A stretch of 64,000 bases of DNA from Flaveria trinervia. Its lineage: Eukaryota > Streptophyta > Magnoliopsida > Asterales > Asteraceae. How positions within the stretch are numbered: position 1 is the stretch's first letter; each line of letters starts with the position of its first letter. Positions 24,797 to 38,790 of this stretch are shown here, one piece after another. Both the position numbers and the translations under genes were made by a program. Below the pieces are notes generated by a model. It searched no databases. It was given only the letters and a program-made list of their open reading frames with translations, and was not told the origin of the DNA. Location of the stretch: NCBI GenBank assembly GCA_025506515.1, contig JACCIX010000425.1, positions 1 through 64,000 on the forward strand, given 5' to 3'.

Positions 24797-26724
24797 TGTA
24801 AGGCCCCGTTCCCGGGACGCTTACAGTTGGGTTCTCATCGCACATAAAACGTATAATTACGTTTGTATTTAATAAATCGCAGCGGAAAACTAAAACAAAC
24901 TTTCATTTCCATGTAAATGCTTTTGCAAGTTAATACAACATTCATTACAAAATAGCTTGTTCGCATTACAATGCAAAAACATTAATCAAAAGAACGCCAT
25001 CCCAAAAGAGCTGAGTAACTTCACGGTGTGCCATCCTCAGCAAACATTACCTGCCAACTGGAAAACATATAAAAAGTCAGCGTTGCTGAGTGAGTTCTAG
25101 TTTTATTACAAAACATACTTTACTTTAATATAAAACCATTCGTTACTTTTACATGATCACACATCGTACATACACATAGATAATATCATTATTATCTTCT
25201 TCATTCATTCATTCGTTCATTATGACTTTACTTGCGCATCGGACATCATCCTTACCAATACCATGTGCTACACCCCGGTTAGTCGTAGCTACCGGGCCGA
25301 AGTCAACAAATGAACAGCTAAACGTATGCCACGGTACTAGGAGTAACCATCAGTCTTAGCTACTGGGCCGAAGTCAACAAATGAACAGCTAAACGTATGC
25401 CACAGTACTAGGGGTGAGCGGTAGAGGTTCTACATTAAGGGCCAATCACAAAGAAGGACCCGTCATCCGATGCGTGCAAGACGTTTCATTCGTTCATTAA
25501 TACTTCGTTCATCATCATGTTCCTCTTTCATTATCTTTCACTTTAAGTTACATAATACTTCATTTATTCATTAACATGACACATAAGGCCACAAGAAAGA
25601 TAACATACATCATATTAGGAACATAGCACACACAGTCATCATTATCATCATACAGGGCAACACCATACATACATAACGTACATAAACTTGCAATACCATC
25701 ATCACCTTATCATGCCCAACATGCTTTCTAAGACCTCAAGCGTCATCTTACAAACTCTTATGGGAACCTTTACATCAAAACTTACATCTGCACTTTCCCC
25801 CGAAAGTCAAAAGTCAATCTACACCTTCCTCGGGTACCACAGCCCTATTCGGGCGTATGGACACCCTTCAGTCGCATTGCCTCCATGCGACTGAACATCA
25901 TGCGAATGAACTAATACGGATGAACACCTATGCGAATGAACATCCAGTCGTGCGAATGGACAATGCGGATGAAAACCTATGCGACTGGACCTTCAGTCGT
26001 GCGAATGGACCTTTAGTCGTGCGAATGGACCTTCAGTTGCATGACCCCCATGCGACTGGCCCTTCAATCGTGCGAATGAACCCCAATCGTGCGAATGGAC
26101 CCCAATCGCACCCTAATCGGCCGTATGGCCTCCATTCGGCCTCCAGTCGGTCGCCTAACCCTAACTGATGCAGAATGCAGTTCATCCCGACTACAGCCGA
26201 GGGTTTTCGGCCTCCAAACTCATCTAAACCCATTTTAAGCCTAAATAGACCATCCTAAACCTTAGGGATGCATACCATAACATTATACAAGCACACCCAC
26301 GCAAGAAATCAAGCCACAAACGGGTCCTACACATACATACACGCATACATACGGGTTTTCACCCAAAAACGCGAAAAAGGGGTTTTCCGATGTGTTCCAG
26401 CCCCAAAATCATTCAAAAACATGTAAAAGAGGGGTCCTAGAACTCACCTAAACGAGCACAACGACAAGAGCTTCGATTTGGCTTGCTTCACGACGATTCT
26501 GGCGACCCGAACCAACACTTTTTCTCTTTTTCTCTTCTTTCTCTCTTCTTCTCTTTATGAAGCTGAAATGTGGGGTGTGTGGGGAGAGTGGGCTGCCCTC
26601 TCCCTACTAATATCACCACATTTCCCAACTTTTCTTCGTTGGCGAGTTTGGTCCCTCGACTTTTGGACTTTATTTTCTTTTCTTCCTTCACCGGCTTCAA
26701 AATAATAAATATTCGGGTGTTACA
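24797..26724 (-). mobile_element. Solo LTR, Tekay-type gypsy (right arm)
   Basis: Inverted copy of 8147-10042, 1928 bp, bounded by the same 5-bp duplication (ACAAA on this strand, 24792-24796 and 26725-26729). The tandem array is at 25862-26110. Confidence 0.9.
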
Positions 26725-26729
26725 ACAAA

Positions 26730-29700
26730 AAAGTGATAATCAACGATTTATATTGAAGGTTTATGGTGGCTCGTGCACAATTAAGCTTATTTGAAGATTA
26801 ATTTGAAAAAAATATGTATTTTGGAAAAAATTGCAAAATCACACTTCGCCTTTTTCTTTCTTTCTTCCTCCACTTATCCCCACACTTATGATACATTGTC
26901 CCTAATGTATGGCGGTCTTCTCATGACATAATATACCAATTAAAATACTAACTTACTTAATATTCAAGGTCTTTAGCTCATACCCATCCCCCCACTTATC
27001 ATCAATGTTGTTATTACATACATATACAACTCGGTCCTTATGTTTGGTCTTTGTATATTTTTCATGTTGTTGCGATGTGGGCTGAAGCTGTGTTATGGGC
27101 TGGTTGTTGTTCATGGTGGGCTTAGGCTTGTAGCTATTTCCTAGGCTTTGGTGAAGTCCTATATTAAAGGAGATTTGTGAGAAAGGGTTGATTCATTCAA
27201 TAACTCAACTCTCTCTTTGTTCTAGTATACCGATTACATCTATTTGTGTATAGCATAATGATGTCTTAATTCTTTATGTTTATGACTCTTGTATCTAATA
27301 GTTTTTGGATTGAGATTGGGTCTATAAAATCTTTGAGTTGTCTTCTCTTACAAACTTCTTGATCGAGTAATTCAAAAGTTTATTAAGACTTGATTATGAT
27401 AAACAATTGTTGTATATATGTTTTGAAAGATTGGTAATTGAACACTTTGATATTAAATGAAAATCTAATATTAGACAAGTGTTATGAATATATAGGATAA
27501 ATAATGTAAATAGAAAAAAATTAAAATGAAACAAAATCATATGAGTTCAATGATATTATCATAACTACACATGATTTATGTATATAATGAGAAACTTTTA
27601 CCTACAATGAAGTTTTAGAGTTTTATAACTATGCCACGAAGCTTTCCATCATTTAACATTTAAACCTTTACATTTTTTTTCTTGAGTGTATTGCTCACAA
27701 TATAAATTGATGGTAGATCCCGCATAGAATTTCTACTACAACAACTTAATAACAATATATAACTTCTAAGTCATATCGTACAAAATCTCATACCATATGT
27801 TTTTGTTGTACCTCTCATCATCAATGCATCATGGTATGCATTTTTTATACATATAGATTATTTTTAAGGTATTTTTTCCTATTCTGTTACATAACTCTAT
27901 CATGTTCTTTTTTTTCACAAGCCATGAAATATGATAATAATAATATTATTTTGTTTTTTATTAGGTTTGCTTTTGTATTATTTGATATTTATTTTGACAT
28001 GCTTATTTTTATATATGTTTATATATATGGTTTATCTTTTATCATGCATTGATTTTCTTAATCTATTACTTTTTTAGATATGTGCAACTATTTTCATTTC
28101 AGTTATTAACCTAATAAGGTGGTTGAGACTTTTGCTTTACATAGTTCTTTGATGCAATCGGAAACAGAGAGATAGATAATTGAACCTGTTGATTCAACGA
28201 AAATAGCAGGAACAATCCTTTTAACTACTTTTGATTCACAAAGAATACCGATAATCAGGGTTTACACTAACACACACAGTGATAGAGAGAAAACAGATTT
28301 TTCATAAACTTCAATAATCATTTACCCATCTCTTACAAACATATAAAGAAACAAAGAAAAAGGCGAATGGGCCACGAAACATAAACGGGCCAAAAACTGG
28401 GCCAAATGCAAAGTTCAACAAAATGTAAAAATAAAACAAAAATGTAAATAACACATAAAATAAGTCGTTTTTGGGCCGAAACGATGACCCAAACCGCCTA
28501 CGACGTTTGTGAAAATGGGCTCCTCGGTCAGTGAAGCCACTTTTGATCGTTTCAGTGAAGCCACTTTTGATAAACAATTTTGGGCTTTAAAAAAACTAAA
28601 ATTTGCTCATCCACGTTTGGACCCACATCATTCTTCCTCTTCCACTCCAAGCCATCACGTCATTTTTCATAATTTTCTTTTTGCAATTTATATTTTTTTT
28701 CTGAGTTACTTATATGCTAATCGATGATTATACATGTACGGTTCGAATGTCGGTTTTCCTTACTTGCATTTATGTATTAATTTTCGTAAAAATATATGCG
28801 AGACCCCACATACTAATAAAATGGACGAGTTATTTAATACCAATCAACAATCCACCCACTTCGCTCTGACGCATCGCGACTCGGAACAATCCTAGTATAT
28901 ATTAAAAGGAGGGGGTGAATCACAAAAAATATTTAAGATGATAAAACCCAAGTAGTAAATCCTTCATGTTATTGTAGTCTTAGAAAATTTCCTTTTCTTG
29001 TCATCTTCTCCTACCTACCCGGCCATCCAGTTTTGAACACCAAACCCATGATTGTTACAGGAAGCAAAAAGCCAAATTTAGCCCTGGTCCCAAGAGGCAG
29101 ACGCACGAATACGAATTTGATTTTTGTACGTGTGGTGACAGTGATGGATATTCTGGCCATCTAATTTTGACTACTTCCCTGTCTTTTCTCTTTGGAACTT
29201 CTATGATTATTAACGATTGCATATTAATGTGGACATGTTTATCATCTTGTATATGTTGCAAACTCCTTTTGTGACTTCCATTATGTTAAGCCAGCAAATT
29301 AAAAATAAAAGTATCAAATAAACGGGGAGGATATTATTTTTTATCTGATAGCTAGACTAATTGTATCTAAGGATTATATTGATCCCTTTCCAAACCCTAA
29401 AAAAAATACATATATAGCTCTATATTTTATTAGTTTGGCTAACTGTAGTAACTGTTATATTTGAATACATGATAAACATACTAATCTAACAGTTTCTTTT
29501 CTTATTTTTTTGTGTATAACATGCATACAAAGGTGCAATAGATGGTCTTATGATGAGCACATTAAATTTCAAGTTTTTAATCAAGAAAGAAAATTATAGG
29601 CACCACGTTTTAATCTACTATAACTGAACATCAATATTGTATTACAATCGTTCTAATATGATCACCGCCTTTCAAGATTATAGCGATAACTTGTCTACTA

Positions 29701-29775
29701 ACAACAAAGAATGTACAAAAAGTAAGAGAGGTATAGAAAAACAAGCAGCTAATTATAGTGGTCTTGGAAACCTTG
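26730..29775. other. Gene-free stretch (mirror of 5131-8141)
   Basis: No supported gene on either strand. It repeats the left-arm sequence in inverted order, including the GCCCA/TGGGC-rich patch (27080-27130) and the GTGAAGCCACTTTTGAT direct repeat near 28530-28570. Confidence 0.5.
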
Positions 29776-30811
29776 TTAACTTTTAGATTCAGAAGCAGAA
29801 GAGACAACTGCTGGCTTCTTGGTCTTCATCTTCTTTTTCCTCTTCTTTACAGAAGAAGAAGAAGAAGAAGGAGAAGAAGAAGAAGGGGATGTTATTTGAG
29901 GTTTGGTATTGCTTTTCATTTTTCTCTTCATGCGATTGATGGAGGACGAGAGTAACATTTTGACCTTCCTCTTGCCTTTAAGAGGAGCCTCTCTGATCAT
30001 CTCCAGCTTTGGTTTCCAACCCCTCCGGGATCCAACCACCAGCTGCTTATACTCTCTATGCAACTGAGGGGTCGTGCACAGTAAATGATCAGCAGAAGCT
30101 TCCAGATCTATCAACTCCTGGCCATGATTAGTACTACCAGCAGCAGAAGCAGCTTGGTCCATCATCAGCTGTGATATGAATAGCTCTGAAACCCGAATCC
30201 TGAGAGTCCCTGAAGGGGTCTTTTGGATATCAAAGGGAGGGCACGAGCTTGCTGCAGCCTTCTTGAGAACGCAGCCTTCATCTTCATGTTGGCATCAGCA
30301 GCATTAATCATGTCTTGTTCTTTAGAAGAAGAAGAAGAAGAAGAAGAAGAAGAAGAAGAAGAGAAGAAGAAGAAGAAGAAGAAGAAGCGGCGGCTGCACT
30401 TGTAAAGGAGGCAATAGTAACAAAGGAGAGAACGGAGTGGAAGAGGTGAGCTGGGAGGAGAAAGTAGGTGTGGCCAGGCTGGAGGCGGTCGTGTTGGGCG
30501 AGTGGCGGAATCTTCTGTCCTATGTAAAATGAATCTGATCTGCAAACCATGTACTCCTCCGTCATCACCTCCGACACCATGATGGGCTTGTGGTACAGAC
30601 CAATCTCACCGTCTGGTTTGAACACCTTGATGACTTTCCGTTCCTTCATTTTCTTTGTCTTCTTCTTCTTCTTCTTCTTCTTCTTTGTCGCCTTCCTCAT
30701 TTTATCATCGTTATGATTATCTGGGGATGATTGTACATGTACGGAGGAGGATTCTTGGAACTGCATCACGTTCCCCCCCATCAAACACTGGAGGCTACTC
30801 ATGAACTTCAT
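29776..30811 (-). CDS. PADRE (DUF4228) domain protein, right-arm copy, frame-broken
   Basis: Inverted copy of the gene at 4095-5130. Here the frame stays open from the ATG at 30809-30811 through LQPGHTYFLLP into the serine run (to 30308), past the point where the left arm breaks. It is then lost in the microsatellite and again after MKMKAAF, where a TTT of the left arm is TT. Because the breaks do not coincide, the two arms together support a single intact gene. Domain content is as in the left copy. Confidence 0.8.
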
Positions 30812-33060
30812 TCTATCTACACCTACGCGCGTACTTTTAATTGCTTGATGATAAGCTAGCTATATAGATAGAAATATACAAGGCCGGTGCAATGTATATA
30901 TGTAGTAGCACCCTTGGGCAAAAGAAAACACATATGTCTACATTGGAAGCGAGCCAGCCAGCCGGTTTGGAATGGAAATAATGGACTCGTGACAATATAT
31001 TATTTTCCGCATCAGTACAAAAGTTGCAATTTTCTACCATTCGCTTTGACCACAGACAATATCAATACCTAATTTTTTTAATTTAAAATCTTAATCTTAT
31101 TGACTTATATCCAGAATACAATATTTGTCAAGTTGGGTGGACGTGGATCGCCGGCTACCATCTCAATTTAACTTGTTATAGTTTTTTACTGTCATCTTCT
31201 AGCCAATTCTTTTAGACTTCATCGTCCATATTTATACAGATGAACATGCTATGGACCTTCTACTCTTATCAACTATAAATTTAAGTACTTCTAATTAACG
31301 ATTAACTTAATGATATTAGCAAATAAATTTATTAAATCTATGAATATTATAAGAAAAGTTCTTTAACAAATATACAATATTGCTTTTAGGGAGCCTAGCA
31401 CTAAGGCAATATTTTTTGAGGGAGACTAGCACACTTGAAGTAGTTCGTGCTTGGAATGACAATGAACATATGGTGTACAACAGACTGGTGAGTTAGACCC
31501 GTGCTTTGCCGCATTTCAATATTTAACGTATACGAGAACAATGTAACAATAGTTTTTAGGTTATATCAGTTTTATTAATTAGTTCAACAATATAGATGCT
31601 CAAATTCTCGTGTATATCTACACATACATTAGGATTCATTAGTATACACACATGATACTATTACGAACATATGGAACTTGATAGGCCGTGAATATCAATT
31701 AAAACGAATATGTTAAAAGCGTTCGAGTGAAAACACTCATCAAATGTAGAATATTGTATTATGATTAGGGAAACGTTCTAATAAAAAGACCTCTAAAACT
31801 TAAAAGTGTAATAACTAATTTCAATCGTCAATCTCCTTATCTAAAACTAAAATGTGTACTAAGTAATCTTAACAAATAATCTTTTTAATCAATGACTGAG
31901 ATCAAATGTTAAGTTATTATTAGATTGCTACATATATAATAACATGACAAAAAAACATTATTAAATTTTAACTAATAGAGTAACCAAATTGTTATAAATG
32001 CAAATTTTTTAAGCACAATCCAATGCTTATAGGCTTTAGGGTTTGATGATTATACATAACCATATGATGTATGCATTGTATATAGTAACCCTAATAAAAT
32101 GAATTAGTTTCCCTTCTCTATTTTCTCTTTTGTTTTTTTATATAGAACACGTTATCAACACGTTGTTTTTTCAAATAAACCCGATCACACCATATGAATA
32201 GTGATTCCGGCGTTCTTCTCGTCAAACAGACCTACTATCATGTAAGTTCTCTTTTTTCTATTTCAGAGTGTATTGATCATGTTTTTTAGGATACATAGTG
32301 TTTAATTGAACACACATATATGGCTATAAAAAAGAAAGAGAAAAAACAAACAAACAATAGATGAAAAACTAAAATAATAACTATGGCTGCTGATTCCTTT
32401 GAACGACGCTCCTTAGATTCCGACAATCTAGAAAAAAATCACTAAGTCTGTCTTTTGCTCATCTTCATCGCAACAATTTTCTAATTTTTTACTTATGTCT
32501 TCATCAACATGCTAATCGAACTTCATGGCTTTTGCTCATTCTCATTGCCACCATTTTCTATTCCTTCTACTCATGTCGTCATCAACATACTCATCGAACT
32601 TCGTGTTACCAAGTGTGCCGCCATAGACTAGTCGGAATTTTCTATAGAACGCTTAAAATCAAACTCGGATAATCTGAGAGTTTTGAAGATAACTTTCAGA
32701 TCGAAATTAGTCGGTGGTTTATCCGAATAAATCAATCGAATATAACTCAGACGAGATAAAAAATTAGTATGTTGTGTTGTGTGATTTTCATTAACCAGAA
32801 GAAGAAAAAATTGACATAAAAGTGATAAAAAAACAAGATCCAATTCAATTTAGGGAGAAACCAGAAAAACTACCAAAAGGTAGTTTTATCTTTTTTTATA
32901 AATTTAAATAACCATTAAAAATGCGTATTTTTCCATTCGAATTTCACATGTAAAATTCTAGAAAATCGATTCAAAATGTATTTTTAATGAGCCATTTTTA
33001 ATGAAATTCCAGCTCCACCCTAGCTAGGGGCTCTGCCCCCTTGGATCCTTCCAGGGGCTG
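30812..33060. other. Non-coding AT-rich region (mirror)
   Basis: Mirror of 1851-4094. No supported gene. The plus-strand motif CACGTTATCAACACGTTG at 32148-32165 resembles a half-tRNA-iMet copia primer site with possible LTR sequence to its left. Confidence 0.4.
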
Positions 33061-33530
33061 TGATCGGGTGGTAAAAATTCAATGTTTAAAGTCTTTATTT
33101 CCATGTTTTACATGTAAATTTATAAAAAAAGAGTTACTCTTGGGGTTATCTTGTGTTTGTAGGTTAAACGTGCCGAATACAAAAAATTAGAAGAAACAGA
33201 CGAAATTGAAGCTCAAGAAGTAAAGATATGATAAACTAAAATTGCACGACAACGGTATGTTAAAATAGGCATAACTTGGGCTAGGACAAGAGTTAGGGGA
33301 CCCACAACCTATCAACGGAAAGATTTCGAAATGATACACATGAAATTCAAGTTTGTGTAGGAGGTGGCGCCACCGAAGCCATTCTTGGACGAAAATTAAC
33401 CATCTTCCATCATTCTAAAGGTCTTCCAACATCAAATTCATTCGGATTCACATGATCAATTATAATTTTGTTAAAGGATAAATGATGATGCAAGGCTAAA
33501 TCAATTAGGATTCATTTCGGGGGATGGGTT
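33061..33530 (+). mobile_element. Athila-type LTR fragment (right arm)
   Basis: Contains GGCATAACTTGGGCTAGGA and the GGTGGCGCCACC inverted repeat. It is related to the Athila-like LTR at 47841, and is a fragment only. Confidence 0.45.
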
Positions 33531-34337
33531 TGTGCAAGTTTATGTTTTTTTTAAGTTTGTAACCTAGATTTGTGATTGGATCTTAAACCTTTGAAGTTCT
33601 TTTGGATTCAATTAATTATTTGAACACTTAAACGATTTGATTATGCTTAAAACTAATTTTGATTTTCTATGACTTTGATTGTATTTAATCATTGTGTGAT
33701 TGATTATTAGAATTAGGATTTCATTATTCAAATGGTAACTATATGAATAAGGTTGTTTAAGCTTTAATACATAAGTATCACTTAAATCATATCATGTGTA
33801 AGTCGTCATTAGTGACCTCTCATTATGTTTCACTAAAGAAAAATTATAACTTTGTCAAACTTATATCCTGAAGTGGGTTGTTTTTCTCCAATATTGTTAA
33901 AAACCTAAAATTTTATTTCTCATTTAATTATTTCTCTAATAATCCATAAATCACTTTACTTTTCAATGTCTAATTCTTTAAGTTGATCATGACTAGCACT
34001 TTCTTGTGATTCCTTGTGGTTTCGGCATACTGCGTACCCTTTACTATTAAGAATGATTAGGTTATCTTTAATATATATTTTTGACCGACCACACGACACG
34101 GATTAAGTTGCCGCCCCTTGGACCCTGCTACTAGGGGTGCTACCCCTGGACCCCCACAAAGGGAGCGTTGCCCACTTGGAACCTCCATTGCTTAGGGGCT
34201 TCACCCCTAAGAAGGTTTTCAAAATTGAATATTATAATAACTCAAACAAGTATGCACTTCGCACCTCCTAACTTGTTTGATGGATATTATGATCACATTG
34301 ACCGTTAGTCAATTTAATTAAACTAAAATATCTAACA
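33531..34337 (-). mobile_element. Probable copia 3' LTR, 5' part (right arm)
   Basis: On the minus strand this starts TGTTAGATATTTTAG at 34337, after the polypurine tract 34338-34352. The GC-rich CCCCTA module is at 34110-34210. It is probably the 3' LTR of the copia element whose pol is at 43440-46961. The far boundary is not determined. Confidence 0.4.
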
Positions 34338-34726
34338 TTCATCCCCTATTTTAGTGTAATACTTGATTAACTAAAACAAACTCACACAAACTACAAACTT
34401 AGGAATAAATGAAATATCATGAAGATTGAATTTTATCTTAGTATATTATACATTCCATAGATTCGAATATTAAGGTGTCACTTATGATTACATGAAGATA
34501 ATATACATAAAAGTTTACATACTTATATATTCTTATTTGACACTATATTTTACTAGCATTGTGTCCTTGTCCTTCATAAGCATATCAAAGCCAAGTCCAA
34601 GTTTATTGAAGCAGCTAAACTTTATGTTGCTATAGGTAGCTCTTTTCCGCTTTCACTTGCACATGCAATTTTTCAAACGAACTATTAAGATTTAGACTTC
34701 AACCTCCTCAACTTGCAAGTATGAAA
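34338..34726 (-). mobile_element. Copia 3' end and polypurine tract (right arm)
   Basis: Continuation of the copia element beyond the inserted gag-only gypsy element. The purine tract on the minus strand is AAAATAGGGGATGAA. Confidence 0.5.
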
Positions 34727-36927
34727 TGTCACACCCCAACTGATGACGGAAACATCAGGGCGTGAGAAATGATAGATTGTTCAAAGACATCATAGAACTA
34801 AAGTGACAATAAATTAAGATTAAATTTCATTTCCATTAATCAACAAAACATTACAGTGCTTCAAATAAACATACAAAAATTTTAAGAAATACAAGTCTAA
34901 AACAAACATAACAAAATAGTAGATTTGGTGTGTTTCTAAGTCCACCTAATTGAGTTTCTTGATAAAGCTTCAAGCATTTCCTGCAACATGTATAAAATAT
35001 AGGTCAACATAGGAATATGTTGGTGAGCATACAAGTTTGAATACATAGTATAATAATGAATAAATCTCAATTCAACATGAGTAAAGTATACTAAAGTTTG
35101 TACATTGCTAGCATGCAAAGTCGATAATCAAACCAAAGTGTCCACTAGCGTAATCTTAGCATTAAAAATGACCAAAACCATAAATATTGAATAACTTAAC
35201 ATAGACCCATCATAATAGGGCGGATGTGCTAGTCCTATAGCGCTATACATGTTAAGGGAGGTTTAGATTGCTTGCAAGATAATGTATTCTAGAATGTATT
35301 CACAAATAGTATAACAAGTAAGCATGTTTGTATGAATTGAGTTTTAGAATGATTTTGATTGAATGAATAATTGAGTGTATTTGATAATTGATACATGTTG
35401 CAACCCAAATAGTGTTAAAACAAAATGGGTGAAGTATGACTCACGGTTTGGCGATTAGAATCCACAAGAATAGATGATTGAGTTTAAATGATTCACCAAA
35501 GTCACCCTAAAAGGTAAATAAAAATGTGTAAGTTTAGGATTCAAAGTTTGAGATTTTAGCAATTGGAAAGTATACAAAAATTACAAATACGAGAGTACAT
35601 GAAAGTATATACTACTTAGACACTTATTTGGACACCATGTATTGTGTGTGTTCTTTATGAGTTTTAGTCACTCATTGGAAGTCTAAAATAAGGAATCATA
35701 AGATTAGTATAATGTCTACATTAACACATAATATTCAACCATGGTTGATTGATATTATGGTTTGGTTTTGACTAAGTATTATGTAGATATAAATATAAGT
35801 CATGCATTAGAGGTGGCGTAATCCACAAACCTCAAGTGTTATATTCATATAAGTCATGTATTAGAGGTAGGGATATCCACAAACCTCAAGATTGTACCAT
35901 TGCACAAAATCTCCATATAAGGGTGATTCGGATGGTCATGAGTATATAAATGAAAGTACTAAAGTAAACTAACTAGTTTGACTAAGTGTTTAAGTGGGGT
36001 ATGATGGATAAATTAGTTATAGAACCAAGGTTCAACATCACAATTTCATACCATAACACAAGCCTTTCAACATTGGTTGGAGGCTCAGTTTGGTTTCATC
36101 CACTTCTTGATTTGTAGATCACTTAATGTTTTGTAAAGATGAAAGAATGGAGTGTAAAAGCCTTAAAATTTCAGAATATAACTTCAACACAAGCCTTCCA
36201 ACATTGAAGTTGTTGGTGACTTGGTTTAGTATGTAAAAGGTTTAAAATAAAACAAGAAAACATGTATTAAAGAATCAAGTATAATATTTCCAACTTGGAC
36301 CTCAAAATGGGGGTTACCATACTTGTGTCACCTTGGTGACTAAGTGGTTATGTCCTAGAGGTTATTCCAAGGGTAGAGAAAATAAAGAATAAACTAAGAA
36401 AGAAAATAAATAAATAAATAAAAACTCACAAGTTGTTCTTGAATATTTCTTGCAAAAAAAGATGAAGTTCTTGGATGTATTGAGAGAGTTTAGTGAGAGT
36501 TTAGAGTGATGAAAATGATTAGAGAGTGATTTGAGTTAGTATTTATAGGTGAAAATTATGTTTGGCCATAAATGTAAGTAGTTGGGGAGATGAGTGGAGG
36601 AAAAATGCAAATTTTCAGTTTTAACCCCTTAACTTATTTTATTTATTAATTTGCACCATAACTAGTAACTAAAAATGAGTATTTTAATATATGAATCATA
36701 ATAATAAAACTTGTAATTAATTTTCTAAAATATATAAGTCCCGATAAGTTGTTCGGTTTTGTGTTGATATGCGCATTTGTAATTGTTTAATTGTTAAACA
36801 AGCATATAATGAACAAGAATAATATAAAATAAATATTTCCACTATGATCAAGTTTTGACATTACAAGAATTGAAGAAAGAGGAGGATTACAATAAAAAAA
36901 AGTAAATGAAAACTACGGAACGTTACA
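34727..36927 (-). repeat. 3' LTR of gag-only gypsy element
   Basis: 2201-bp direct repeat of 41191-43372 with only scattered substitutions and small indels. This implies a fairly recent insertion, if the sequence quality is trusted. Confidence 0.92.
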
Positions 36928-37964
36928 GTCTCTCCTACTTTAGGGAATTTCGTCCCAAAATTCGTTTAGAGGAAGGTTCCGGGAGAAGATGTGTTTATTT
37001 GATCATGACTTGATCTTCACGTTCCAAATTGAATTCTGCACCATTTCGACATGTTGAGGAAAAATGCCCATAATGGTTGCATGTTGTGCATTGACGACAT
37101 TAAGAGGTGGGTGGATGGTGGTATTGGCAGTTGACACATTTGGGAAACGGACCGGTGTAGGCTTTCTTGGGTGGTTCTTGGTTCAAGTTGATGGGAGATT
37201 GGGTTGGTGGTGTTGTCATAGAATAGTTATGGCTTTGAAACTTGCGTTTCTTGTCATGATGGGTGTTTTTGGATGGTGTTTTTGTGTCTTTGGATTCCTC
37301 AGGTATTTTGGAGATGGCTTGATGGGCGGTTTTAAATGTAACACCGGTTATTTTAAAAGACAAGATATAAGGAATAAAAGAAAGAAAGGTAATTAAGTCC
37401 AAGTGGAGGGACTAAAAGTGTAAAAAGGACAAAAATCTTTGGAAAGTTGGTGTAAAGGTGGACATGGCCGCCCACCTCATTTCACATCACCATTTCTTCG
37501 GTTTAGAGAGAGAGAGCAGGAGAGAATCTCGGCTTGTTGAAGAAGAAGAAGAAGTGAACGAATTCAAGGTAAGAATTCGTGGTTTTTACATGTTTATGAC
37601 GGGTTTTATCCCGGTTACATGCTTATATGCTTATGTGTTTGTGTTTGTGCTCGGTTGTGTGTGTGTGGTGTTGTTTTTAGGTGTTTGAACTCATTGCAAG
37701 TGGTTAGAAAGGAAGAAACACCCAAGTTGCACCAGGTGAGTTCTAGACCCCGGTTTTTACTTGTTTTCAAACATCTTTGGGGCTAAAAATGTATTAAATG
37801 ATTTTCAAATGTTTGAGTATGTATGCCCGTATGTATTGTGCATGAATGAATGTGATTCTTGAATGCTCATAGGTTGTTCATGTTAGAATAGCCACATTAA
37901 GCTTTGAACAGATGGATGTGATGATTGGGTTGAAAACATACCGGAAACATGTTGAACAGAAGGT

Positions 37965-38365
37965 CCATGCGCCTAGATAAGGCTCATGCGCCTGAAAATA
38001 CCTTAGAAAGAATTAAGTGTAATCCATGCCCCACCGTGGCCCATGCGTCTAAGATTACCTTAGAAATGTTTAAGTACAGCCCATGCGCCTGAACAGTGGC
38101 CCATGCGCCTAGAAATGTTACCCGGACGACTAAGTGTAGGGCCATGCGCCCCAATAGTGTCCATGCGCCCAAGTGGTTCATGCGCCTAAGTGTCCATGCG
38201 TTTGAATTACTCATGCATCTAAGTGTTCATACGCACAAATAGTGCCCATGCACCTGAATAGTTCATGCGCCTAAAGTGAAAATGCTTTAGTGTTGGCTGA
38301 TGCGCCTACATAGTGATGAAACGCCCGAACATGGCTCATGCACCCAAATAGTTCCCATGCGCCTA
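37965..38365. repeat. Degenerate CATGCGCC tandem array
   Basis: Fifteen or more imperfect units with CATGCGCC(T/C)(A/G)A at 15-30-bp spacing. It has the same position in the LTR and similar spacing as the CATTCGCA arrays of the related LTRs, but a different core word. Confidence 0.75.
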
Positions 38366-38790
38366 AGCACTTAGAAAATTTTACAGAATTTTCTGGGAGT
38401 CTGTGCTTTAAGGTTTTGACTGAGGTTGGCTAAGAGCTTATTAATGATGATGTTTCATGCATGATATGATTACTTATGATTGTTCCTTATTATTGTTATT
38501 GCTATTATTATTATTATTACTTATAGTATGTGACTTTACGTGGTATGTTATTATCGTAACGTAAAGTATATCGTAATAATAAAGTGAAAGAGCAATAAAA
38601 AAAGAAGAGGAACATAATGAAAATGTTAACAAGTTTTGCAAGCTGACAGGAGTTACACGACCATGTTGTCATTAGCTCAACTGTGTTGCGGGTTAGCTAC
38701 CCTATTATGCACACAGGGTCAATCAATTGAGATTGGCAGGACCTTTACAGCGTGCCCTGGGTGATTAGGTTGGCCTTGTACATATACACA

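Larger units (their letters stand above)
17462..34905. repeat. Right arm of a giant palindrome
   Basis: This is the inverted copy of 1-17346. It is continuous with the sequence to its right: at 34727 it enters the LTR of the gag-only gypsy element, and that LTR is fully present only on this side. Differences between arms are single-base indels, often in short homopolymers, plus microsatellite length changes. Confidence 0.95.

Noticed and set aside
25857..26168. 103-residue frame rich in RANGP and RMD words
   Set aside because: It is a translation of the CATTCGCA tandem array in the LTR.
37064..37396. Plus-strand 110-residue frame
   Set aside because: It is antisense to the gypsy gag C-terminal region and crosses the solo LTR boundary.
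37965..38365. Regularly spaced repeats resembling a CRISPR array
   Set aside because: Units are short, degenerate and unevenly spaced, lie inside a plant LTR, and there are no cas genes.
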